From contig DMCJ01000206.1 of NCBI GenBank assembly GCA_003446735.1, forward strand, positions 395 through 10,534: a stretch of DNA of 10,140 nucleotides. Direction: 5' to 3'. Source of the stretch: Lachnospiraceae bacterium (GTDB lineage Bacteria > Bacillota > Clostridia > Lachnospirales > Lachnospiraceae). Shown piece by piece: positions 1 through 6,920 of this stretch. A program made the position numbers and the translations under genes. Every line of letters starts with the position of its first letter. The stretch's first letter is position 1. The notes beneath the pieces were generated by a model. That model was not told the DNA's origin. It did no database searches and was given only the letters and a program-made list of their open reading frames with translations.

Positions 1-891
1 GTTGTGATAAACGACGAGGTCATAAAAGCCATCGAAGAATGCAACGATCTTGCTCCCCTTCACAATCCGGCCAACCTTATAGGAATACGCTCATGCATGA
101 AGGTAATGCCTTCGGTTCCCATGGTAGCGGTATTTGATACGGCCTTCCATCAGACAATGCCGAAAGAAGCTTATCTTTACGGCATACCGCTTGAATATTA
201 CGAAAAATATAAGATCCGTCGTTACGGTTTCCACGGCACCAGCCATGATTTCGTCAGCGCGCGCACAGCCGAGCTTTTAGGTAAAAAGCGTGAAGATCTT
301 AAGATCATTGTATGTCACCTTGGCAACGGAGCATCCATATCCGCAGTTAAGTACGGAAAATGCATAGATACATCCATGGGACTTACTCCTCTTGAAGGCC
401 TTATCATGGGCACCAGAAGCGGTGATCTCGATCCCGCGATAATCAGCTTTATCGCTGAAAAAGAAGGCCTGACTGCAGCTGAGGTCGTAAATATCTGCAA
501 TAAGAAATCAGGAGTTTTAGGACTTTCCGGAGGGCTTTCAAGTGACTTCAGGGATCTTGGAAATGCAGCCGCCGAAGGAAATGATAAAGCAGAGACGGCG
601 CTTGATGCATGGAGCTACCGCGTTGCGAAATATGTCGGCGCATATATAGCTGCCATGAACGGAGTGGATGCCATCGCATTTACCGCAGGTGTCGGAGAGA
701 ACAATATCGATGCAAGAAGCAGAGTCTGCGAGCATCTCGGATATTTAGGCATCACGATAGATAAGGAAGCAAATGCGACAAGAGGGCAGGAGATCACGAT
801 CTCGACTCCCGATTCCAAGGTTGCCGTCATGGTAGTGCCTACGGATGAGGAGCTTGCCATCGCAAGAGAAACTGTAAGACTTGTATCATAA
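1..891 (+). CDS. ackA: Acetate kinase, C-terminal part (5' end outside window)
   Basis: Acetate kinase makes ATP and acetate from acetyl phosphate and ADP in the cytosol, the last step of the Pta-AckA fermentation route. The frame is open from base 1 and runs to a TAA at 889-891, so about the first 100 residues are missing; the family is usually close to 400 residues. Counting from the GTG at 4, the visible residues match the Methanosarcina enzyme with a constant offset of 103: His20 in LAPLHNP (H123), Asp45 in FDTAFHQ (D148), His77 in YGFHGTSH (H180) and Arg138 in GTRSGDLDP (R241). The phosphate-binding HLGNGAS and the late GVGENN and PTDEE motifs are also present. The N-terminal Asn7 and Arg91 lie off the window and cannot be checked. 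A pta gene is often found just upstream, but that region is not visible. The next gene starts 22 bases after the stop with no terminator, so co-transcription is likely. Confidence 0.97.
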   Translation, partial: VVINDEVIKAIEECNDLAPLHNPANLIGIRSCMKVMPSVPMVAVFDTAFHQTMPKEAYLYGIPLEYYEKYKIRRYGFHGTSHDFVSARTAELLGKKREDLKIIVCHLGNGASISAVKYGKCIDTSMGLTPLEGLIMGTRSGDLDPAIISFIAEKEGLTAAEVVNICNKKSGVLGLSGGLSSDFRDLGNAAAEGNDKAETALDAWSYRVAKYVGAYIAAMNGVDAIAFTAGVGENNIDARSRVCEHLGYLGITIDKEANATRGQEITISTPDSKVAVMVVPTDEELAIARETVRLVS

Positions 892-913
892 ATAAAGATC
901 ACGGGATCATTAT

Positions 914-2125
914 ATGGCGGATAATTTTTTAAGAAAACTTGTATATAAAGAATTAAAGATCGGGAAAGTCACGATAGGCTTTCTCGATTTGTTGTTATTA
1001 TTTTTTGCTACCGTGTTCGCCTGCGCGATACGTTTTGCATTAAGAGATGTCATCGCGGGAGACTATAAAGTCTTCTTCGAGCCCTGGGTTGCGACATTAA
1101 GAGAAGCCGGCGGAGGATTTAAGGGACTTAGAGCCGAGTTTGAATATGTCGATTATACGACTCCTTATCTCCTTATCTTATCGTTCATAAGCATCTGCCC
1201 GCTTTACAATACTTTATATCTTATGAAGATGGTCTCTATCTTCTTTGATTTTGTGGCGGCGATAGCCATTGCACTTATCGTTTACGAATGCACCGGAAGT
1301 AAGAAGAGGGCATATATGACATATGCCGTGGTCCTTTTCCTTCCGACGGTCGTTGCAAACGGAGCAATGTGGGCCCAGTGCGATATAATCTTTTCATCAT
1401 TTGTAATGCTTTCAGTCCTGTTTTTATTAAAGGATAAGCCGCGAACCTCGTTGATCTTTTACGGTATAGCTTTCGCATTCAAGCTCCAGACGTTTTTCAT
1501 AGCTCCGCTTTATGTTCTTTTGTGGGTTAAAAAGAAAATAAACTTAAAGCACTTCCTCTGGATACCGGTCATGTATTTTATCGGGATACTCCCTTCCTGG
1601 ATAATGGGAAAGAACCTCTGGGATCTGCTTACCGTATACATCTTTCAGGCAAACGGAGAGATGGACATATATGCGCTTTCCCATAAATTCCCGAACATCT
1701 ACCAGATAATCGGAACGGAAAGCTTCCTTAGGGAATACGCCGACGCGGGCATATATTTTACGCTTGCGATCCTTATGGTACTTATGTATTACATCGCGAT
1801 GAAGGACTTTGAATTTAGTAAGGATCTGATCCTTCGTATGGGAATGTTCTTCGTCATGACCGTAGTATATTTCCTTCCGCATATGCACGAGCGCTACGCG
1901 ATCCTTGCAGATCTCTTATCGGTAGCGATCGCCTTTGTAAATCCGAAGAAATTCTACGTTCCTCTCATAGCCGTGACCTGCTCCTTCGCAGGCTACACCT
2001 TATACCTCGCGCAGGATACGGTAGTCCCGATGTACGTATATGCATTCATTTATCTGGCACTCCTTGTCGACCTCGGAGTCGGGATCTACAAAGATATCAA
2101 TATCAAACCGGCTAAGGCCGCATAA
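914..2125 (+). CDS. Polytopic membrane glycosyltransferase, GT-C / Gpi18-like mannosyltransferase type (paralog 1)
   Basis: This 403-residue protein has about ten to twelve hydrophobic segments, the first at about residues 20-43. It resembles bacterial GT-C enzymes related to Gpi18 mannosyltransferase (COG5542), which move a sugar from a polyprenyl-phosphate donor on the outer face of the membrane. Supporting motifs are the acidic first outer loop after TM1 (RDVIAGDY, Asp45 and Asp50) followed by a conserved Pro57-Trp58, the WAQCD motif near residue 155, the FKLQT motif in a membrane segment near 195, and PHMHERY near residues 322-328. No signal peptide is needed, because TM1 inserts it. The ATG at 914 is chosen because the downstream paralog begins with the same M-A-D-N at the equivalent position. 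The ribosome binding site is weak (ACGGGAT, 901-907). Acceptor and sugar are unknown; a teichoic acid-like polymer, glycolipid or protein are all possible. The family call is from motif recognition, and the exact substrate is not inferred. Confidence 0.72.
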   Translation: MADNFLRKLVYKELKIGKVTIGFLDLLLLFFATVFACAIRFALRDVIAGDYKVFFEPWVATLREAGGGFKGLRAEFEYVDYTTPYLLILSFISICPLYNTLYLMKMVSIFFDFVAAIAIALIVYECTGSKKRAYMTYAVVLFLPTVVANGAMWAQCDIIFSSFVMLSVLFLLKDKPRTSLIFYGIAFAFKLQTFFIAPLYVLLWVKKKINLKHFLWIPVMYFIGILPSWIMGKNLWDLLTVYIFQANGEMDIYALSHKFPNIYQIIGTESFLREYADAGIYFTLAILMVLMYYIAMKDFEFSKDLILRMGMFFVMTVVYFLPHMHERYAILADLLSVAIAFVNPKKFYVPLIAVTCSFAGYTLYLAQDTVVPMYVYAFIYLALLVDLGVGIYKDINIKPAKAA

Positions 2126-2161
2126 ACAAAACAATACAGGCTCTAAATGAATAGTAAGTAA

Positions 2162-2364
2162 ACAGCCCGGCTGGTGTATATGTGTGCTCAGGACCTTTAG
2201 CGGTCTCGGTCCTTAGCAAGCACAAGCACGGCGAAGTGCGAGCTTAGGACCGCTAGGGGTCTACGTTCCACTTCGGTCGGCGCAAAACCAAGGTCCACCG
2301 GACCTTGTGCGCCCGCGCTAGAGCGGAAGCGTGTCCTGAAACATATATACACCAGCCGGGCTGT
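2162..2364. repeat. 203-bp palindromic structured element between the GT-C paralogs
   Basis: The ends form a long imperfect inverted repeat. Bases 2162-2185 pair with 2341-2364 (24 pairs, one of them G-T), then after a small internal loop 2188-2194 pairs with 2333-2339 (7 more pairs). The 138 bases inside hold further stems: 2207-2217 with 2242-2252 (one mismatch), a small 2226-2239 hairpin, a 14-pair hairpin at 2279-2313, and a short stem at 2313-2326. There is no ORF of note and no T-tract, so it is not a simple terminator. Size, terminal inverted repeats and GC-rich interior fit a MITE-like or palindromic interspersed repeat, but a structured RNA in the polycistronic leader is equally open. 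A short AGTAA occurs at 2157-2161 and again at 2367-2371; it is only a weak target-duplication candidate because two bases separate the right copy from the inverted repeat. That the structure exists is certain; what it is remains unknown. Confidence 0.85.
2279..2313 (+). other. Internal 14-bp hairpin of the palindromic element
   Basis: Bases 2279-2284 (GGCGCA) pair with 2308-2313 (TGCGCC). After a four-base bulge on the 5' side (2285-2288), 2289-2296 (CAAGGTCC) pairs with 2300-2307 (GGACCTTG), closing a three-base loop. All 14 pairs are Watson-Crick. This is the most stable internal arm and would form in RNA from either strand. No U-run follows it, so termination is unlikely. Confidence 0.7.
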
Positions 2365-2378
2365 GGAGTAACGGGATT

Positions 2379-3551
2379 TTGGCAGATAACGCACTTAGAA
2401 ATTTCATAACGAAAAAATGGAACATTCGCGGCCGTAAGATCGGGACGCTCGATATCATGCTGCTTATCGGGATGACCTGGGCCGGGATCATGTTAAGGTA
2501 CTGCCTTCGTGATGTTGAGACCCAGGATTATACGGTATGCTTAGGCCCCTGGATAGAAGGCTTTCGTGCAGGCGGTATTGCTGCCTTTAAGGGCGATTCG
2601 TTTAATTATACGATGCCCTATATGTTCTTTCTGTACCTGGTCAGCAAGGTTAATTGCAATTCCCTTTATCTTATAAAACTGTTATCTTCCGCATTTGATC
2701 TGATCCTTGCGATCCTTTGCGGTCTCATTGTTTATGAATATACGAAGTCGGATATGCGGTCTTATCTGGCCTACGGCATAGTATTTAATCTTCCCACGAT
2801 CGCGGTAAACAGCGGACTCTGGGGTCAGTGCGACGTTATATACGTAACATTCATCGTCGCGAGTTTCTATATGCTCCTTAAGGATAAGTCACGCGCATCG
2901 ATGATCCTCTACGGTCTGGCTTTTGCAATAAAGCTCCAGACACTTTTCGTTTTCCCGTTCTATGTGTTTATGTGGGTAAAAAAGAAGATCCCCGTCGCGC
3001 GGTTTCTCTATATTCCCGCAATGTATATTCTTTGTGCCCTTCCCGGTCTTTTTACCGGAAGAAGTTTTTCAAAGCTGATGCTCACTTATGTGGAGCAGGG
3101 TAATACCGAGCCCTGGATGCTTTCCTGGCACTGGCCGAATATATGGCTGATGTTCGGACCCATGGCATTCTGGGAATATTACAGCAGAGTGGGGCTCATA
3201 GCAACTGTGGCGGTCATAATGCTACTTTTGTATTTTCTCGTGTCAAAGGATATCAGCTTAGATAAAGATATGATGATAAAGATAATGCTCATGTTTGCGT
3301 GGGTTGTTCCGTTCTTTCTGCCTTATATGCATGAGCGTTACGGATATCTTGCGGACATATTCGCGCTCATACTCTTCTTTAAGGGGCCAAAGAAATTCCT
3401 TCTTCCCATGCTCGGAGTGCTCATTTCCTTCGTGGCTTATACCGGATATTTAAACGGTGAGACCGCGATCCCCGAGTATTTATTCTGCTTTGTCATGGCC
3501 GGACTGGTATCGTATTCCGTTCTTCAGGTTTTCAGGTCGAAAACCCGTTGA
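2379..3551 (+). CDS. Polytopic membrane glycosyltransferase, GT-C / Gpi18-like mannosyltransferase type (paralog 2)
   Basis: A 390-residue multipass membrane protein, clearly a paralog of the gene just upstream. The two align without gaps over at least the first 58 residues, including Asp45, Asp50 and Pro57-Trp58 of the first outer loop, and share WxQCD, KLQT, WVKKKI and YMHERY (His318-Tyr321). The likely role is the same: transfer of a sugar from a lipid-linked donor on the outer membrane face. The start is a TTG at 2379. It is chosen because it gives M-A-D-N at the same place as in the paralog and because GGAG at 2365-2368 lies 10 bases upstream; the next in-frame ATG falls inside TM1. The sequences have diverged well beyond a recent duplication, so different acceptors or sugars are plausible. 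The ribosome binding site directly abuts the palindromic element, so translation may be affected by its folding. No clear terminator follows. Confidence 0.72.
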   Translation: MADNALRNFITKKWNIRGRKIGTLDIMLLIGMTWAGIMLRYCLRDVETQDYTVCLGPWIEGFRAGGIAAFKGDSFNYTMPYMFFLYLVSKVNCNSLYLIKLLSSAFDLILAILCGLIVYEYTKSDMRSYLAYGIVFNLPTIAVNSGLWGQCDVIYVTFIVASFYMLLKDKSRASMILYGLAFAIKLQTLFVFPFYVFMWVKKKIPVARFLYIPAMYILCALPGLFTGRSFSKLMLTYVEQGNTEPWMLSWHWPNIWLMFGPMAFWEYYSRVGLIATVAVIMLLLYFLVSKDISLDKDMMIKIMLMFAWVVPFFLPYMHERYGYLADIFALILFFKGPKKFLLPMLGVLISFVAYTGYLNGETAIPEYLFCFVMAGLVSYSVLQVFRSKTR

Positions 3552-3592
3552 TCTCCCACTATAAATTGTGAAAAGTCTGTGAAAAATTGTGT

Positions 3593-3621
3593 TTGAAAAG
3601 CCCTCCTATGTATGATACTAT
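3593..3621 (+). promoter_or_regulatory. Putative sigma-A promoter of the GGDEF/EAL gene
   Basis: TTGAAA at 3593-3598 and TACTAT at 3616-3621 are separated by 17 bases. An alternative -10, TATGAT at 3611-3616, would pair with a poor -35 (TTGTGT) at 3587-3592. Either places a start about 40-50 bases before the ATG, which suits a gene separate from the glycosyltransferase operon. The assignment is by consensus match only. Confidence 0.45.
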
Positions 3622-3667
3622 TATTTAGTAAGGGGTATTCTTCGGAGAACGAATGCAGAGGTAATGT

Positions 3668-5356
3668 ATGGACCGATATTACGAAGTACTTGAAAAGCTG
3701 CTGCAGGACATCACCGAAATGGACGAAAAAGAGCAGTTTACTTATGAGGGCATCTGTGATGCTCTTAAAAGCATGTGCTCTCTTATGCGCGTAAGCAAGG
3801 TCGCTGTATATTACTACGAGAATTCAAAAAAAGAGCTTGCCGGTCAGGGAGAAGAGGTTATCTATTATGATAGCGGGGAATCCGGTGTAGAAGTATCTAA
3901 AAAAAGGCTCGTAACGGGATCGATGGCCGTTGTGGTCTGCCGTGTTTCCATGCCTGTAAGCGCAGAGCCCTGGTCGGATATTGAAAAGGAAAGAGCAGAG
4001 GTCATTCATAAGACTCTCATGGTCTTTGCGAGCAGGAACCGCTTAAAGAAGGTCGCAGATCAGCTCACTTTTTACGACGAAGACGGTTACCGCAATAACA
4101 GATATTTTGTCAGATATGTTCAGGAGCTTGCCGATAAGAATGAGCTTAAGGGCAAGGTCGTCGTTCAATATAATCTCAGACATTTCACATTGGTAAATCA
4201 AAGATTCGGTAAGAACGCCGGAGATATGGTCATGCGAAGGTACACCGGGGAGTTTGAAAATGTCATTGGTGATACCGGAGTAGTATGCCGCTTAGGCGGA
4301 GATAATTTTGTGACTATATTCCCCGGTGAGCTTTTTGATGAGATACTTGTCATTTTAAGCGGCAAAGAGCTTGACAAGGCCGGACTTTCGGGCGAATCCG
4401 TTCTTATAAGTTCTACTGCGGGAGTTTATTATCTGCCCGATGATTTCGTTTATTCAGATCCCGGAGATATTTTAGACAGGGTGTTTGCGGCCCGCCGCGC
4501 TGCCAAGAACAGCGGATTTGAAAAAGTAGTCTATTATAACGAGGAGATGGAGGATCAGCGAGCGAAGGTCCGTATGGTGCAGGGTCTTTTCCGTGAGGCC
4601 ATCTATAAAGAAGAGTTTAAGGTATATTACCAGCCTAAGGTTTCCGTAGGCGGAAGGCTTCTTTCGGGAGCCGAAGCACTTTGCCGCTGGGTCCATGACG
4701 GCGAGATAGTTCCTCCCGATAAGTTCATTCCCATACTCGAACAGGGCGAAGAGATATGCATGCTGGACTTTTATATGCTCGAGCATGTCTGCAGGGATAT
4801 AAGCAGGTGGATAGAAGAAGATCGCGATGCGGTCCGGGTTTCCGTCAATTTCTCGAGAAGACATATAAAAGATATGGAGCTCGTTGCGCATATCATAAGT
4901 GTCATCGATAAATACGAGGTTCCTCATAAATATATTGAGATCGAGCTTACCGAGACTACAACAGATGTGGAATTCAAGGACCTGCGGCGCGTGGTATGCG
5001 GACTTCAGGAAGCCGGGATAAGGACTTCCGTAGATGATTTCGGAACGGGTTATTCATCCTTAAACCTTATCCGAGATATTCCCTGGGATGTATTAAAGGT
5101 TGACAAATGCTTCCTGCCGAACGAAAAGGATGCGGAAGTAATGAAAGAAACGGTCATGTTCAGTTACGTTGTTTCCATGGCTAAGGAAATGGGGCTTGAA
5201 TGTGTCGTTGAAGGTGTTGAGACCGAGGCGCAGCTTAAAGCTTTAAAAGATAATAACTGTGATCAGGCACAGGGCTTTTTCTTCGATAAGCCTATGCCGG
5301 TTGAAGATTTTGAAGACAGGCTTTCACATAAATTTTATGCAATAAACAGGGGCTGA
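3668..5356 (+). CDS. c-di-GMP phosphodiesterase with GAF-like, degenerate GGDEF and intact EAL domains
   Basis: A 562-residue soluble protein predicted to hydrolyse cyclic di-GMP to pGpG. Residues about 15-130 form a GAF-like sensory region. Residues about 140-285 are a GGDEF fold whose signature reads RLGGDNF (Gly210-Phe214), with Asn in place of the catalytic Glu, and the usual DxLT start is also altered; cyclase activity is therefore unlikely. Residues about 300-555 are an EAL domain with every expected motif: EALCR (Glu336-Arg340), the Asn in SVNFS, ELTE, DDFGTGYSSL (Asp456-Asp457), KVDKCF, VVEGVE and QGFFF. There are no membrane segments. The ATG at 3668 has GCAGAGG six bases upstream. 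It is flanked by its own promoter and terminator, so probably monocistronic. The degenerate GGDEF may bind GTP as an allosteric site, as shown for some other GGDEF-EAL proteins; here that is inference. The ligand of the GAF-like region cannot be told. Confidence 0.93.
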   Translation: MDRYYEVLEKLLQDITEMDEKEQFTYEGICDALKSMCSLMRVSKVAVYYYENSKKELAGQGEEVIYYDSGESGVEVSKKRLVTGSMAVVVCRVSMPVSAEPWSDIEKERAEVIHKTLMVFASRNRLKKVADQLTFYDEDGYRNNRYFVRYVQELADKNELKGKVVVQYNLRHFTLVNQRFGKNAGDMVMRRYTGEFENVIGDTGVVCRLGGDNFVTIFPGELFDEILVILSGKELDKAGLSGESVLISSTAGVYYLPDDFVYSDPGDILDRVFAARRAAKNSGFEKVVYYNEEMEDQRAKVRMVQGLFREAIYKEEFKVYYQPKVSVGGRLLSGAEALCRWVHDGEIVPPDKFIPILEQGEEICMLDFYMLEHVCRDISRWIEEDRDAVRVSVNFSRRHIKDMELVAHIISVIDKYEVPHKYIEIELTETTTDVEFKDLRRVVCGLQEAGIRTSVDDFGTGYSSLNLIRDIPWDVLKVDKCFLPNEKDAEVMKETVMFSYVVSMAKEMGLECVVEGVETEAQLKALKDNNCDQAQGFFFDKPMPVEDFEDRLSHKFYAINRG

Positions 5357-5397
5357 TGACAGCCCCTGATCTTTTTCTTATGCTTTTCTTTTTTCGT
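5347..5397 (+). terminator. Intrinsic terminator after the GGDEF/EAL gene, possibly bidirectional
   Basis: An 8-bp perfect stem, CAGGGGCT (5347-5354) with AGCCCCTG (5361-5368), encloses a six-base loop and is followed by a T-rich tract beginning ATCTTTTTCTT. The left arm overlaps the stop codon of the phosphodiesterase gene. It lies between convergent genes, and on the minus strand a weaker T/A-rich run follows the same hairpin, so it may also serve the lipoprotein gene. Confidence 0.85.
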
Positions 5398-5398
5398 A

Positions 5399-5860
5399 TT
5401 ATTTTTCTCTTATCATTGTATATTCGGGACCCTGCATATTAAGGACTAAAGTATCTCCGTCTCTCTTATATGTATATTCGGAAGTCTCGAATATAGTAAC
5501 AACGCCCTTTTCCCAGGTAATGGGCTCGGCTTTGTCATAAAGGAATAAGGTTCCCGTTCCGTCTTCCTTTAATTCAAGATAGGTCTTATCCATTCCGGAT
5601 GCTTTAAGAGCATCAAGATCGAGAGTCGTCTTTTCCACGGTATATTCGCTTATCATATACTTGCCGACATCCTCGGGATCGATGTTTGCGCTCTTTTCCT
5701 CTGCAGGTTCTTCTTTTGTTTCTTCTGCTGCGGGCTCTTCTTTATCTTCTGCGGGAGCGCTGACATCCACTGTGGGAGGTGCGGGAATCTCCTTTTTTCC
5801 GCATGCGGCAAGAGAAAGAGCTGCTGTAATTATAATAAGTGCTGCAATCTTCTTTTTCAT
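5399..5860 (-). CDS. Small secreted lipoprotein with acidic Pro/Glu linker and unknown C-terminal domain
   Basis: A 153-residue lipoprotein. The signal peptide is Lys-rich, then hydrophobic (residues 5-19), and ends in a lipobox LAAC with Cys20 as the lipidated residue, so the protein should sit on the outer face of the cytoplasmic membrane. Residues about 24-60 form a Pro/Ala/Glu/Lys-rich spacer. The remaining ~90 residues look beta-rich, with an ELKEDGTGTL-type hairpin and alternating strands ending TMIREK, similar in style to many clostridial lipoproteins of unknown function. The ATG at 5858-5860 is chosen over an upstream in-frame ATG (5879-5881) because AAAGGGGAAATC lies directly before it and the signal peptide then starts MKKK. 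It has its own promoter upstream. Ligand and function are not recognised. Confidence 0.85.
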   Translation of the reverse strand: MKKKIAALIIITAALSLAACGKKEIPAPPTVDVSAPAEDKEEPAAEETKEEPAEEKSANIDPEDVGKYMISEYTVEKTTLDLDALKASGMDKTYLELKEDGTGTLFLYDKAEPITWEKGVVTIFETSEYTYKRDGDTLVLNMQGPEYTMIREK

Positions 5861-5899
5861 GATTTCCCCTTTCATGTGCATAAATTAACAGATGCCACA

Positions 5900-5928
5900 A
5901 TGATACCACAAGAATGCGCCGGTTTCAA
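5900..5928 (-). promoter_or_regulatory. Putative sigma-A promoter of the lipoprotein gene
   Basis: On the minus strand, TTGAAA (5923-5928) and TATCAT (5900-5905) are spaced by exactly 17 bases. The expected start lies about 30-35 bases before the lipoprotein ATG at 5860. The promoter sits in the 83-base gap after the hemolysin III stop, so the lipoprotein need not depend on read-through. Confidence 0.65.
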
Positions 5929-5943
5929 CCAAGCCGGGGCGTA

Positions 5944-6594
5944 TCAGGCCACATAGCTGTACATGAAGATGAAGTGGCACAGGCTTCCTGCCATTATGAA
6001 AATATGGAAGATCACATGCGAACTGAAGAAAGTGTGCTTTGAATTAAAGTTGCCGAGCTTTAAAGCATAGATTATGCCGCCGGCCGTGTATATGAGTCCT
6101 CCCGCCAGAAGCCAGAGGAAAGCGGGCCTTGAGAGAAGCTCCCATAAAGGACGGATTGATCCGAGACAGATCCAGCCCATGGCTATATAGAGAATGGATG
6201 AAAACCATTTGGGACAGGTTATCCAGCAGGCCTTAAGTATCATTCCGCCTATGGCAATCGACCAGACGGCGATCAGCATGGTAAGACCGATCTTTTTGGG
6301 AAGGATCAGAAGGCAGACAGGCGTATAGGAGCCTGCGATCATCACAAATATCATCATATGATCGACCTTTCGGAAGATCTTAATGAACTTAGGCGCCAGG
6401 TTGACCGTATGATAGGTAGTACTTGCCGCAAATAAAAGGATAGTGCTTAATGCAAATATGAACATGGCAAAAACGCTGAAAGCCCCGCCTTCGGTCCCTG
6501 CTTTTATAAGAAGAGGAAGAGAGGCCCCTGCGGCAAGAAGTGCTGCCACAAGATGGGTAAGTGCGCTGCCGGGTTCCCTTATCTTTATATTCAT
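5944..6594 (-). CDS. Hemolysin III family membrane protein (TrhA/YqfA, PAQR-like)
   Basis: A 216-residue protein with seven predicted membrane helices, the usual size for bacterial hemolysin III proteins. Family residues are in place: Glu7, Ser10 and His14 at the start of TM1 (REPGSALTH), STTYHT with His62 at the end of TM2, KVDHMM with Asp78, and the C-terminal HxxxH (His193, His197) plus His207. In the related PAQR receptors the Ser/His/Asp/His set binds a zinc ion within the membrane, so a metal-dependent amidase-like role has been proposed for the superfamily. Bacterial members are also linked to membrane energetics and lipid homeostasis; the hemolysin name comes from a Bacillus cereus protein and need not mean toxicity. 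The ATG at 6592-6594 is preceded by AGGGAG eight to nine bases upstream. It has its own promoter and a leader with an inverted repeat. Confidence 0.92.
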   Translation of the reverse strand: MNIKIREPGSALTHLVAALLAAGASLPLLIKAGTEGGAFSVFAMFIFALSTILLFAASTTYHTVNLAPKFIKIFRKVDHMMIFVMIAGSYTPVCLLILPKKIGLTMLIAVWSIAIGGMILKACWITCPKWFSSILYIAMGWICLGSIRPLWELLSRPAFLWLLAGGLIYTAGGIIYALKLGNFNSKHTFFSSHVIFHIFIMAGSLCHFIFMYSYVA

Positions 6595-6631
6595 AGTATC
6601 ATCTCCCTAAAGTAAACATTAAAACCATCAC

Positions 6632-6652
6632 ACGTAGTAATGAAAACTACGT
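6632..6652 (-). promoter_or_regulatory. Perfect 7-7-7 inverted repeat in the hemolysin III leader
   Basis: ACGTAGT (6632-6638) and ACTACGT (6646-6652) are perfect reverse complements around a seven-base A/T-rich spacer. The repeat lies about 6-26 bases downstream of the inferred transcription start of the hemolysin III gene and ends 37 bases before its ATG. The size and symmetry suit a dimeric repressor operator, or a 5' RNA hairpin. No regulator gene is visible, and no T-run follows, so it is not a terminator. Confidence 0.5.
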
Positions 6653-6664
6653 CCTGTTATTTTG

Positions 6665-6693
6665 ATATTACAGCCGGAGAGAAAAAAAGTCAA
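6665..6693 (-). promoter_or_regulatory. Putative sigma-A promoter of the hemolysin III gene
   Basis: On the minus strand TTGACT (6688-6693, five of six consensus bases) is followed after exactly 17 bases by TAATAT (6665-6670). A start near 6658 would give a leader of about 65 bases containing the 7-7-7 inverted repeat. Confidence 0.6.
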
Positions 6694-6856
6694 CCCCGAG
6701 AGGATTCTTGTGCAACATGCCCAAGAAACTGACATAACGATTAGTAAGTTTGTGCAAAACGAGCCTTGCGAATATACCCTTTCCTTGCTACTATATACGT
6801 GTAACCCCCCAATACATTACATAGTTTTTGCTATACCCCAAAGAAATACCTTCTCG

Positions 6857-6886
6857 AAAAAGACAGCTGTGCGAGGCTGTCTTTTC
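6857..6886 (+). terminator. Intrinsic terminator, symmetric (may work on both strands)
   Basis: AAAAGACAGC (6858-6867) pairs perfectly over 10 bases with GCTGTCTTTT (6876-6885) around an eight-base loop. The A-run before and T-run after the GC part make it usable in both directions. No + strand gene lies upstream of it in this window. Confidence 0.75.
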
Positions 6887-6920
6887 ACTTTCCAGGAAAC
6901 CTTTTTATATGAGTTTTTGT

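Noticed and set aside
2157..2371. AGTAA as a target-site duplication flanking the palindromic element
   Set aside because: The right copy is two bases away from the end of the inverted repeat and five bases is too short to be convincing; kept only as a remark.
2197..2394. 65-codon minus-strand frame across the palindromic element
   Set aside because: It is a by-product of the GC-rich inverted repeat; it has no ribosome binding site and overlaps the start of the real gene.
4472..4927. 151-codon minus-strand frame inside the phosphodiesterase gene
   Set aside because: It lies within well-conserved GGDEF/EAL coding sequence on the other strand and is a shadow frame.
5911..5941. Possible terminator hairpin (CCGGTTT/AAGCCGG) after the hemolysin III gene
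   Set aside because: On the minus strand, where it would be needed, the stem has a mismatch and no T-run follows; it also overlaps the lipoprotein promoter.
6750..6778. Second weak + strand promoter (TTGTGC, 17 bases, TATACC)
   Set aside because: Only three of six bases match at -35; no better than chance in an A/T-rich stretch.
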